A stretch of DNA of 22,635 nucleotides from Halomonas halophila. GTDB lineage: Bacteria; Pseudomonadota; Gammaproteobacteria; Pseudomonadales; Halomonadaceae. How positions within the stretch are numbered: position 1 is the first letter of the stretch; the number at the start of each line of letters is the position of its first letter. Position numbers and translations under genes: made by a program. Below, in pieces: positions 6,122 to 13,877 of the stretch. The notes below the pieces were generated by a model. That model saw only the letters and a list, made by a program, of their open reading frames with translations. It was not told the origin of the DNA and made no database searches. The stretch spans positions 19,586-42,220 of the forward strand of contig DJIP01000191.1 in the NCBI GenBank assembly GCA_002433675.1, given 5' to 3'.

Positions 6122-6962
6122 TCGGCGCCCCCTCCCTGGGGCCAGATGCCTCGGTGGCGGAGCCTGGGGTGCTGTTAGCTGGGGTGGTAGAACCTAGATG
6201 CGCGGTGTCTGGGGTGGTGGTGTCTGGGGTGGTGTTAGCTGGGGTGGTAGAGCCAGGGGTGGTAGAACCTGGATGCGTGGTGTCAGGTGGCGCGGTGTCG
6301 GGAGACACGGGGTCGCTGGGAACGCTGGCCCCGGCCGGCGCCAGCGCCTGCAGCGCCCGCTTCGCCCGGGCGAGAAAATCGGCCTTGTCCTCGCCCTCTA
6401 TCCGAGCCAGCGGCTCGCCGTAGTTGAGCGTGCATAGCAGCGGCAGCGGTACCACCTCTCCCTTGGGCAGCACCCGATTGAGGTTATCGATCCATACCGG
6501 CACCAGTTCTACCTCGGGATAGTCGCAGGCCAGGTGGTAGAGCCCCGGTTTGAACGGCAAAAGGCCCTTGTCATCGGTATTGCGGGTGCCCTCGGGAAAC
6601 AGGATCAGCGAGTCGCCGCCGTCGAGCGCCTCACGCAGCACCGCCAGGGGGTCAGGTTGGCCGGGCTTGCGCTGGCGGTCGACCAGCACCCCCTTGAAGA
6701 CGTCGTGGATCAGAAAGCGCCGCAGCCGTGACGCCAGCCAGTAATCGGCGCCCGCCACGGGGCGGGTGCGCGCCCGCAGGCGCGGTGGCAGGGTGGTCCA
6801 GATCAGCACGAAGTCGCCATGACTCGAGTGATTGGCAAAGTACAGCCGCTGACGTGCCACCGGCGCGACTCCCGACCAGATCGGCCTGGGCGCCGTCACC
6901 AGCCGTGCCACCAGCCGGATCAGCACCCCCGTCAATGCCGCCCGCCAGGCTGTTCCTCTCAT
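6114..6962 (-). CDS. 1-acyl-sn-glycerol-3-phosphate acyltransferase (PlsC-like) with Pro/Thr repeat tail
   Basis: A 282-residue acyltransferase expected to acylate lysophosphatidic acid or a related acceptor at the inner membrane, making phosphatidic acid for the next gene in the operon. The catalytic HX4D motif is at residues 45-50 (NHSSHGD), the DVFKGVLVDRQR region follows, and FPEGTR, the glycerol-phosphate binding motif, is at 122-127. A hydrophobic segment near residues 8-24 could anchor it. The catalytic domain ends near residue 208. The last ~70 residues are a low-complexity tail of P-[DGA]-[STN]-T-[TP] pentads, unlike ordinary PlsC proteins. The start at 6962 has AAGGGAG eight bases upstream. 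The gene overlaps the CDP-diglyceride synthase by eight bases. Confidence 0.88.
   Translation of the reverse strand: MRGTAWRAALTGVLIRLVARLVTAPRPIWSGVAPVARQRLYFANHSSHGDFVLIWTTLPPRLRARTRPVAGADYWLASRLRRFLIHDVFKGVLVDRQRKPGQPDPLAVLREALDGGDSLILFPEGTRNTDDKGLLPFKPGLYHLACDYPEVELVPVWIDNLNRVLPKGEVVPLPLLCTLNYGEPLARIEGEDKADFLARAKRALQALAPAGASVPSDPVSPDTAPPDTTHPGSTTPGSTTPANTTPDTTTPDTAHLGSTTPANSTPGSATEASGPREGAPND
6150..6315 (-). repeat. 15-bp-period coding repeat (Pro/Thr pentapeptides)
   Basis: About 11 imperfect 15-base units encode pentads such as PDTAP, PDTTH, PGSTT, PGSTT, PANTT, PDTTT, PDTAH, LGSTT, PANST and PGSAT (roughly residues 216-270 of the acyltransferase). Some units are nearly identical in DNA and others have drifted, as in an array that gains and loses units by slippage. 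The tail resembles a flexible Pro/Thr linker. Confidence 0.85.
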
Positions 6963-7911
<949 letters not shown>

Positions 7912-8002
7912 AACACGCTATCAAAGGCAAGTCGCCGAGGAGCGCGGGCAACCCACGCCTCCCACGGCTCGCTTTTCGGCGCTGCAACCAGACCCCGGCG
8001 TC

Positions 8003-8032
8003 TTGTCACAGGCGGCGTGACTCGAGTAATCT
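8003..8032 (+). promoter_or_regulatory. Candidate promoter for rpoZ-spoT
   Basis: TTGTCA (8003-8008, five of six to the -35 consensus) and TAATCT (8027-8032, a weaker -10) are separated by 18 bases. They lie about 120 bases upstream of rpoZ in the 243-base gap after gmk. The gap length suggests rpoZ-spoT can be transcribed apart from gmk. Confidence 0.4.
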
Positions 8033-8154
8033 AGCCTGTCACTTCGCAGGTGCAACCCCCGGGCGCAATCGTCGACGGGGGCACAGTCCGTCTCGCCGAC
8101 CGCGAAAGGCCAGCACCTGCCCGACACACCGTCTGTCAGATCAGGAAGGGCCCA

Positions 8155-8412
8155 ATGGCGCGAGTTACTGTCGAAGATTGTCTGGAACACGTCGAGAACC
8201 GTTTCAAGCTGGTGATGATTTCCACCCAGCGCTCCCGGCAGCTGGCCCGTGGCTCACGCGACGCGCTGCTTCCCTGGGAAAACGACAAGCCCACGGTCAT
8301 GGCTCTGCGCGAGATCGCCGAGGGCCTGATCGACCACAGCGTGCTGGACGAGCCGGTCGAGGCGCCCAGCCGCTTCCGTCCCGAGTACCAGGCCTCGCCC
8401 TCCGAGGAATGA
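8155..8412 (+). CDS. rpoZ: DNA-directed RNA polymerase omega subunit
   Basis: An 85-residue subunit that helps assemble and stabilise the beta' subunit of RNA polymerase and forms part of the ppGpp-binding site 1. It opens [17 protein letters not shown] and contains [34 protein letters not shown], which I read in pieces as the conserved omega core ([13 protein letters not shown]). The acidic C-terminus is short compared with E. coli (91 residues). The ribosome binding site AGGAAG lies just upstream. It is 63 bases from spoT, the usual arrangement, linking a ppGpp target with the ppGpp enzyme. Confidence 0.97.
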   Translation: MARVTVEDCLEHVENRFKLVMISTQRSRQLARGSRDALLPWENDKPTVMALREIAEGLIDHSVLDEPVEAPSRFRPEYQASPSEE

Positions 8413-8475
8413 TCGTGCCGAAGGCGGCCGCGGGTCGCCCTTCGGACCTCTCATCACGCAGTCAGGGCACGCCAC

Positions 8476-10608
8476 ATGTTCACGATCGACGATCTGTCTG
8501 ACCGACTCGGAGGCTATCTGCCCGCCGAGGAAATCCAGCAGGTCAGGCGTGCCTTCTATTATGCCGAACAGGCCCACGACGGCCAGCGTCGTCGCTCCGG
8601 CGAACCCTATGTGACACACCCGCTGGCGGTGGCCAACATCCTCGCCAACATGCACATGGACCATCAGAGCCTGATGGCGGCCATGCTGCACGACGTCATC
8701 GAGGATACCGGGGTCTCCAAGGATGCCCTCGCCGGGCAGTTCGGCGAAGCCGTGGCCGAACTGGTCGACGGCGTCTCGAAGCTCACCCAGATCACCTTCG
8801 AGGACAAGGCCGTCGCCCAGGCGGAAAACTTCCAGAAGATGGTCATGGCGATGTCCCGGGATATCCGGGTAATCATCGTCAAGCTGGCCGACCGGCTGCA
8901 CAACATGCGTACCCTGGGCGCGCTGCGCCCGGACAAGAAGCGCCGCATCGCTCGGGAGACGCTCGAGATCTATGCCCGGGTGGCCAGCCGCCTCGGCATC
9001 AATACCATCAGGGTCGAGCTGGAGGACCTGTCGTTCCAGGCCATCCACCCGATGCGCGCCGAACGCATCAAGCGCGCCGTGGCCAGCGCCAGAGGCAACC
9101 GTCGCTCGGCCATCCGTCAGGTGCAGAATGCGCTGCAGACCCGGCTCGACGAGCACGAGCTCAAGGGCACGGTGATCGGGCGCCAGAAGCACCTGCTGTC
9201 GATCTATCGCAAGATGCGCGACCAGCGTAAGTCCTTCGCCGAAATCATGGACGTGTTCGGCTTTCGCATCATCGCCGACGACGTCGACAGCTGCTATCGC
9301 ATCCTCGGCATGGTGCACAATCTCTACAAGCCGGTCCCGGGGCGCTTCAAGGACTACATCGCCATCCCCAAGGCCAACGGCTACCAGAGCCTGCATACCA
9401 CCCTGTTCGGCAACAGCGGCATGCCCATCGAGGTCCAGATCCGTACCCGGGAAATGGAGGCGATGGCCAACAACGGTATCGCCGCCCACTGGCTGTACAA
9501 GGCCGGGCAGACCTCCCACCCGATCGCCGAAGGCAGCCGCGCCAGGGCCCGGGAATGGGTCAAGGGGCTGCTCGAGATGCAGCGCCATGCCGGCGATTCG
9601 CTGGAGTTCATCGAACACGTCAAGAACGACCTGTTCCCCGATGATATCTACGTGTTCACGCCGAAAGGCGACATCATGGAGCTGCCGCAGGGCGCCACCG
9701 TGATCGACTTCGCCTACGCCGTGCACACCGAGATCGGCAACACCTGCATCGCCTGTCGTATCGACCGCCATCTGGCCCCGCTGTCATCGCGCCTGGAGAG
9801 CGGCCAGACGCTGGAGATCATCACCTCTCCGGGCGGCAAGCCGAACCTCGCCTGGCTCAATTTCGTCGTTACCGCCAAGGCGCGTTCGGCCATCCGCCAT
9901 GCGCTCAAGCATCAGCAGCATACCGAAGCGGTACAGCTGGGACGCCGCCTGCTGACCAAGGCGCTGGGCGAGTTTGGCGTGCATCTGGAGGACGTCGGCG
10001 AAGACGTCATGGCACGACTGCTCAAGGAGATGGAGCTGCAGAGCGAATCCGCCCTGCTCGAAGCCATTGGCCTTGGCAATCGCATGACCCAGGTGATCGC
10101 CCGTCGCCTGGTAGAACTGCACCGTGGCGAGCGAATCTCCCATAGCGAGGCCGCCGAGGACAGCTCCAGGGTCACCATCAGCGGCGTCGAAGGGATGGTG
10201 ATCAAGTTTGCCCGCTGCTGCCACCCGCTGCCGGGAGACCCGATCATCGGCCATCTGTCGGTGGGCAAGGGCATCGTGGTACACCGCTCCGAGTGCCGCA
10301 ACCTGCAGGAATTGAAGAGCGACCCGGAGAAGCTGCTGACGCTCAACTGGTCGGACACCATCGACGAGGACTTCCCCGTGGCGCTGCGCCTCGAGGTCGA
10401 AAGTCGTCGCGGCCTGGTGGCCGAGCTGGCCGGCCTGATCACCGACGCCGACGCCAATATCGAGCGCATCGGCATCGAGGAGCGTGACGCCCGCCTCTCG
10501 ATCGTCAATCTGACACTTTCTGTGCGTAATCGGACCCATCTGGCACGCATCATCAAACGACTGCGTAACCTTTCGCATATCGGCAAGATCTCTCGACTTG
10601 GCAATTGA
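8476..10608 (+). CDS. spoT: Bifunctional (p)ppGpp synthetase/hydrolase
   Basis: A 710-residue cytosolic RelA/SpoT homologue that makes and degrades the alarmone (p)ppGpp. The HD hydrolase domain is intact: H48 (THP), H72-D73 with ED at 76-77 (LHDVIEDTG) and D139 (LADRLHNMRTL). The synthetase domain carries GRQKHLLSIYRKM (235-247), FGFRII (261-266), RFKD (290-293) and YQSLHTT (303-309). RxKD rather than ExDD is the signature of bifunctional rather than RelA-type enzymes. A TGS domain begins near IYVFTPKGD (391-399), a CCH cluster sits at 581-583 in the zinc-finger/RIS region, and an ACT domain closes the protein (about 634-707). Length is close to E. coli SpoT. It ends at a strong hairpin, so ridA probably has its own promoter. 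Confidence 0.97.
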   Translation: MFTIDDLSDRLGGYLPAEEIQQVRRAFYYAEQAHDGQRRRSGEPYVTHPLAVANILANMHMDHQSLMAAMLHDVIEDTGVSKDALAGQFGEAVAELVDGVSKLTQITFEDKAVAQAENFQKMVMAMSRDIRVIIVKLADRLHNMRTLGALRPDKKRRIARETLEIYARVASRLGINTIRVELEDLSFQAIHPMRAERIKRAVASARGNRRSAIRQVQNALQTRLDEHELKGTVIGRQKHLLSIYRKMRDQRKSFAEIMDVFGFRIIADDVDSCYRILGMVHNLYKPVPGRFKDYIAIPKANGYQSLHTTLFGNSGMPIEVQIRTREMEAMANNGIAAHWLYKAGQTSHPIAEGSRARAREWVKGLLEMQRHAGDSLEFIEHVKNDLFPDDIYVFTPKGDIMELPQGATVIDFAYAVHTEIGNTCIACRIDRHLAPLSSRLESGQTLEIITSPGGKPNLAWLNFVVTAKARSAIRHALKHQQHTEAVQLGRRLLTKALGEFGVHLEDVGEDVMARLLKEMELQSESALLEAIGLGNRMTQVIARRLVELHRGERISHSEAAEDSSRVTISGVEGMVIKFARCCHPLPGDPIIGHLSVGKGIVVHRSECRNLQELKSDPEKLLTLNWSDTIDEDFPVALRLEVESRRGLVAELAGLITDADANIERIGIEERDARLSIVNLTLSVRNRTHLARIIKRLRNLSHIGKISRLGN

Positions 10609-10615
10609 GCCCCGA

Positions 10616-10649
10616 CGCCAGGGCCGTCATCCCTATGACGGCCCTGGTG
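10616..10649 (+). terminator. Strong hairpin after spoT
   Basis: CCAGGGCCGTCAT (10618-10630) and ATGACGGCCCTGG (10635-10647) form a perfect 13-bp stem around CCCT. One G-U and one C-G pair extend it outwards. It begins eight bases after the spoT stop. The following bases are TG-rich rather than a clean U-run, so termination may be partial or the hairpin may protect the 3' end. Confidence 0.65.
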
Positions 10650-10692
10650 GTGGTGTTGCTATTTGCCGCTGACACGACATCAGGAGTCAACA

Positions 10693-11082
10693 ATGAGCAA
10701 CAAGGCTGTCATCAACACCGACCAGGCGCCCGCCGCCATCGGCCCCTACGCCCAGGCCATCAAGGCCGGCAACACCGTCTACATGTCTGGCCAGATTCCG
10801 CTGGACCCGGCCACCATGGAGCTGGTTTCCGACGACTTCGAGGCCCAGGCGCGCCAGGTCTTCACCAACCTCAAGGCGGTGTGTGAAGAGGCCGCAGGCT
10901 CGCTGCAGGACATCGTCAAGCTCAACCTCTACCTGGTCGACCTGGACAACTTCGCCACCGTCAACAAGGTGATGGAAGAGGTCTTCACCAAGCCGTACCC
11001 GGCGCGTGCCGCGGTCGGCGTCAAGGCCCTGCCCAAGGGCGCCCAGTTCGAAGCCGAGGCGGTGATGGTCATCGGCGACTGA
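10693..11082 (+). CDS. ridA: 2-iminobutanoate/2-iminopropanoate deaminase
   Basis: A 129-residue cytosolic RidA/YER057c-family enzyme. Family members hydrolyse reactive enamines and imines released by PLP enzymes such as threonine dehydratase, protecting other PLP enzymes from damage. Conserved features include [11 protein letters not shown] near the start, SGQIPLDP, and [20 protein letters not shown] near the end, with the substrate-binding Arg of PARAAV and the Glu of FEAEA. Length matches E. coli RidA (128). AGGAG seven bases upstream sets the ATG at 10693. It follows spoT where E. coli has trmH, but the hairpin between suggests separate transcription. Confidence 0.95.
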   Translation: MSNKAVINTDQAPAAIGPYAQAIKAGNTVYMSGQIPLDPATMELVSDDFEAQARQVFTNLKAVCEEAAGSLQDIVKLNLYLVDLDNFATVNKVMEEVFTKPYPARAAVGVKALPKGAQFEAEAVMVIGD

Positions 11083-11154
11083 TGGACGGAGCCTGAGGTC
11101 AGGGTCCGAGGCGTCTGGATTTCCGGCCTCGCTCCCTGCCTGGGCAACCCGGGG

Positions 11155-11664
11155 ATGCGACTGTTTCTTGCGCTCACACCGCCGACTGCGCTGCGCCAAC
11201 GTCTCGGCGGGCTGGCCGACCGGCTGCACGCCGAACTGGGCGGGCGCCGCATCCCCGACGACAACCTTCATCTGACGCTGGCCTTCCTCGGTGAGCAAAG
11301 CGACACCACCGCCTTGAAGCTGCGTCGCTGGGTCCAGCGCTACCCCTGTGCGCCCGGTCGGCTGACCCTCGACCACGTAGGCTACTTCCACCGGCCCGGC
11401 ATCGTCTGGATCGGTCCTTCCTCTCCCCCCGATTCCCTTCTCAAGCTGCAGAGCGACCTGTCGCGACAGCTCACCCGATGGGGCCTGCCCCACCAACCGC
11501 AGCAATTTCGTCCCCATGTATCGTTGCTGCGTAGTGCGATGACTCAATCAGCACAACCTTTATCAGAAGATTATTTCTGCTGGCCTTATACTTCAATTCA
11601 ACTAATACAGTCATCAATTAGTCATGAAGGCAGCCGATATACCACGCTCGCAACCAGTCGATAA
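11155..11664 (+). CDS. thpR: RNA 2',3'-cyclic phosphodiesterase (2H superfamily)
   Basis: A 169-residue 2H phosphoesterase that opens 2',3'-cyclic phosphates at RNA ends; historically called a 2'-5' RNA ligase. The two catalytic HxTx-type motifs are present: HLTL (39-42) in NLHLTLAFLGE, and HVSL in FRPHVSLLR. The start MRLFLALTPP is typical. The ribosome binding site is weak, and the gene is 72 bases after ridA. The last ~43 codons, after the second motif, change character: AT-rich codons such as TTA, ATA and TCA replace the GC-rich usage of the rest. The catalytic part is complete, so the protein should be active. Confidence 0.88.
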   Translation: MRLFLALTPPTALRQRLGGLADRLHAELGGRRIPDDNLHLTLAFLGEQSDTTALKLRRWVQRYPCAPGRLTLDHVGYFHRPGIVWIGPSSPPDSLLKLQSDLSRQLTRWGLPHQPQQFRPHVSLLRSAMTQSAQPLSEDYFCWPYTSIQLIQSSISHEGSRYTTLATSR

Positions 11665-12047
11665 CTCGGTATAGGTAGCTCTGCCATCTGACCGATAGTG
11701 GCACCCTTGAGCGTAGGCTCCGGCCAGGCACAGGAAGACCACCTTTCGTACACCCGGAGAGCCTGCCTGTTGACCGATCTACCTGGGGTTGGCCTATCGA
11801 CAAGAGCTTTTCCGCTGTGCAGAAACCTCACAGCTATGCAGAAGAATGTGACCTGAATCACGAACGATGGTGGGACCCGGGACTAGCGTATTACAGCACA
11901 GCAACGTCAACGATATCCGGGCAAGACGCGACAGTGGCACGAGTGCGAATGCCAGTGTCGAAAGCCATTTGCAAAAGACAATAACGAACAGCGCTCGGGC
12001 CAGCGGGATCCACGACCCGAGGACACAACAAGGATAGGGGAATCGCC
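11665..12047. other. Intergenic region upstream of pagL, 383 bases
   Basis: No convincing coding frame is present on either strand. The region contains a CRP-like site (11847-11862), a TATTAC -10-like box (11889-11894) and an imperfect 10-bp inverted repeat (11930-11939 with 11950-11959, one mismatch). If transcription begins near 11900, pagL has a leader of about 147 bases. Confidence 0.45.
11847..11862. promoter_or_regulatory. CRP/Vfr-like binding site upstream of pagL
   Basis: TGTGA-CCTGAA-TCACG matches the CRP consensus TGTGA-N6-TCACA at nine of ten core positions and is preceded by AA. TATTAC (11889-11894) lies downstream with no good -35 box, as expected of an activator-dependent promoter. 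The centre would be roughly 46 bases upstream of a predicted start, not exactly the classical class II position of -41.5. Confidence 0.4.
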
Positions 12048-12542
12048 ATGACTACCTCACTCGCCCGCCCGCTGGCCTGCTGCCTGCTCATGGGACTCGC
12101 CTCTACCGCCACGGCAGGCCCCACCCTCGGCCTCGGCTCCACCAGCGAGGGCACCGGGGCACTGGATCTGGGCTACGACTGGACCTTCGACCTGAGTCGC
12201 TACCACCCCTCACTGGACCTGCGCCTGGGCACCGGGGTGATCCTGTTCGAAGGCGACGACCGTAGCGCCAACCAGGCCTTCTATCTGCGTCCTGCGCTGC
12301 GCTACAGCTGGGACCACGTCTTCGTGGAAGGCGGCATCGGTGCCTCGGCCTTTATCGATACCCATATCGAGGACCGTGATCTGGGGAGCTCCTTCCAGTT
12401 CGAGGATCGTCTCGCCCTGGGTCTACGGATGGGCCCCTACGGCGATCTTTCGATCAGTGCCACCCACTACTCCAACGCCAGTATCAAGGAGCCCAACGAT
12501 GGCTTCGAGCTGTATGCGCTCAACTGGCGCCTTGCCTACTGA
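12048..12542 (+). CDS. pagL: Lipid A 3-O-deacylase, PagL family
   Basis: A 164-residue outer-membrane beta-barrel esterase expected to remove the 3-linked acyl chain of lipid A, which dampens recognition and adjusts the outer leaflet. Residues 1-23 form a signal peptide ending TATA before GPT. The catalytic motif HYSNASIKEPNDGFE holds H140, S142 and E154, matching the His-Ser-Glu triad of Pseudomonas PagL. Alternating short amphipathic strands rich in aromatic residues and a final aromatic residue (Tyr) fit a small barrel. An AGGGGA-type ribosome binding site lies eight bases before the ATG. It stands alone, with a regulatory-looking region upstream and a terminator downstream. In other bacteria pagL is under envelope-stress or PhoP control; here a CRP-like site is seen. 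Confidence 0.92.
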   Translation: MTTSLARPLACCLLMGLASTATAGPTLGLGSTSEGTGALDLGYDWTFDLSRYHPSLDLRLGTGVILFEGDDRSANQAFYLRPALRYSWDHVFVEGGIGASAFIDTHIEDRDLGSSFQFEDRLALGLRMGPYGDLSISATHYSNASIKEPNDGFELYALNWRLAY

Positions 12543-12734
12543 AGCCTTGCGGGACGTGACCGACAAGGGTCAGACCCTGGCGATGCATTCGGCGCACTCG
12601 CGACACCAAAGCGAATACGCTTTTATCGGATAAGACGTGCGCTGCACTATCTTGCCATGCCATTTTTAGCGGTGACTCCCCGTTCGTCTTGCACAAGACG
12701 GGACAAGCGATCGCCTCTGCGTTGCCGGTACCGA

Positions 12735-12776
12735 AAGAAAAAGTCCGCAAGAAAAAGTCGATAAGAAAAAGCCCGC
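12735..12776. repeat. 14-bp tandem repeat, three copies, abutting a terminator
   Basis: Copies AAGAAAAAGTCCGC (12735-12748), AAGAAAAAGTCGAT (12749-12762) and AAGAAAAAGCCCGC (12763-12776). The third copy forms the left arm of the terminator hairpin, so the array looks like duplication of part of a terminator. Confidence 0.75.
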
Positions 12777-12795
12777 AATCTTGTTGCGGGCTTTT
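12767..12795. terminator. Bidirectional intrinsic terminator
   Basis: AAAAGCCCGCAA (12767-12778) and TTGCGGGCTTTT (12784-12795) pair perfectly around TCTTG. There is a T-run on the plus strand and an A-run on the other side, so it works in both directions for convergent pagL and the SDR gene. Confidence 0.88.
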
Positions 12796-12882
12796 CTGCT
12801 ACCTGGCCGGCAGTTTTCCGTTACCGGCCTTGCGCTGTCGGACCTTTTGAAATCCTCGTCGATCCGGTGCTCGACGCCGGCC

Positions 12883-13761
12883 TTACTCCACCACGCCGGC
12901 CTTGAGAAAACCGCCTTCCTTCAGCACCTGGGTATAGCCGTCGCGGAAGGTCGGGTAACGGAAGCGATACCCGCTGTCGATCAGCAGGCTGGAGTCGCAG
13001 CGCTTGCTGGCCCTGCGACGCAGCGGTGACTGGATGGTTTCGGTACATTCCACCTTGAGCTGTTTCGCCAGCCAGGTCATTACCTCGTTGAGCGGGGCCG
13101 GCTCGGTGTCACTGGCCAGGTACAGGGGCTCGAGGGTGGCTCCCTCCAGCGCCTTGCCGATCAGATGGGCCAGCACCCCGGCGCAGTCATCACGGTGGAT
13201 GCGGTTGGAGTACATTGTCGGCGACGCCGGCGCGATGCGGCCCTCGCCCACCTGGCGGATCAGGCGATCACGCCCAGGGCCATAGATGCCGGAGAAACGC
13301 ACCACGCTGCCGGGCAGATCATGTTCGATCAACGCCTGCTCGGCCTCTCGCATCAGCACACCGGAGAAGCCGGTGGGTTCTGCCGGGCTGGTCTCGTCCA
13401 CCACCTCGCCGTCGCGCTGGGCGTAGACGCTGGTGGAGGACACGAAGAACACGTGGCGAGGCGCCTTGTCACGGGTGGCCATGGTCGCCAGTACCGCCTT
13501 CAGGCCCTCGGGGTAGGCGGCGCGATAGGCTTCCTCCTCGAAGCGGTCGGCGCTGACCACGTAGACCAGGATGTCGGCATCGGGCAGTTCAGCCAGCGTC
13601 TCGGGGTCGGCAAGATCGACCTTGACGCCTTCGATACCCGAATCCGCCAGGCGCTCGGGCCGGCGACGCGCGCCGATCACCCGGTGTCCACTGGCGAGCA
13701 GCTCGCGTCCCAGCGTTATGCCAATGTCGCCACAACCAACAATCAGTGTCGTTGTCTTCAC
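12883..13761 (-). CDS. Atypical SDR / NAD-dependent epimerase-dehydratase family protein (YeeZ-like)
   Basis: A 292-residue Rossmann-fold protein. The nucleotide-binding loop VGCGDIG is at residues 8-14, followed by an Arg-rich second strand (GARRRPERL) that suggests NADP preference. FVSSTSVYA (106-114) and RFSGIYGPGR (155-164) are typical of extended/atypical SDRs. The usual YxxxK catalytic pair is not evident, as in the YeeZ group (atypical SDR5), so catalysis is uncertain. The start is GTG at 13761, since no ATG precedes the nucleotide-binding motif; its ribosome binding site is unclear. It is divergent from oxyR with 116 bases between, and the two candidate -10 boxes overlap in TATAAAAT/TTTTATATC, so expression of the two genes could be linked. 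Confidence 0.85.
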   Translation of the reverse strand: MKTTTLIVGCGDIGITLGRELLASGHRVIGARRRPERLADSGIEGVKVDLADPETLAELPDADILVYVVSADRFEEEAYRAAYPEGLKAVLATMATRDKAPRHVFFVSSTSVYAQRDGEVVDETSPAEPTGFSGVLMREAEQALIEHDLPGSVVRFSGIYGPGRDRLIRQVGEGRIAPASPTMYSNRIHRDDCAGVLAHLIGKALEGATLEPLYLASDTEPAPLNEVMTWLAKQLKVECTETIQSPLRRRASKRCDSSLLIDSGYRFRYPTFRDGYTQVLKEGGFLKAGVVE

Positions 13762-13788
13762 CTTTACCGCGTCCCCCTGATATAAAAT
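13758..13788 (+). promoter_or_regulatory. Candidate oxyR promoter, overlapping the divergent SDR promoter
   Basis: TATAAA (13781-13786) is a good -10 box. TTCACC (13758-13763) at 17 bases is a weak -35 and lies over the GTG start of the divergent SDR gene. The reverse strand reads TTTTATATC over the same bases, a possible -10 for the SDR gene. OxyR commonly represses its own gene from such divergent regions (family knowledge). Confidence 0.45.
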
Positions 13789-13877
13789 CCCTATGAGGCT
13801 CCGGCCCGGAGACCCGCGCGTCCAGCGTCTGGTGCCTCGATCAATACCCCGGATAGAGGATGCCGATCGGCACCATC

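Larger units (their letters stand above)
12543..12882. other. Intergenic region between convergent pagL and SDR genes
   Basis: This 340-base stretch holds a small hairpin (12608-12623, AAAGCG-AATA-CGCTTT), a three-copy 14-bp tandem repeat (12735-12776) and a strong bidirectional terminator (12767-12795). Short frames here are Lys/Arg-rich because of the repeat and lack a credible start and ribosome binding site. Confidence 0.55.

Noticed and set aside
8254..9771. Minus-strand open frame of about 505 codons opposite spoT
   Set aside because: It mirrors the intact SpoT coding sequence, has no ribosome binding site and shows no family features.
11083..11154. Imperfect inverted repeat between ridA and thpR considered as a terminator
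   Set aside because: The stem has two adjacent mismatches and no U-tract, too weak to call.
12658..12765. Short Lys/Arg-rich frame through the 14-bp repeats
   Set aside because: Its basic character comes from the AAGAAAAAG repeat; there is no ribosome binding site, and it ends in a terminator.
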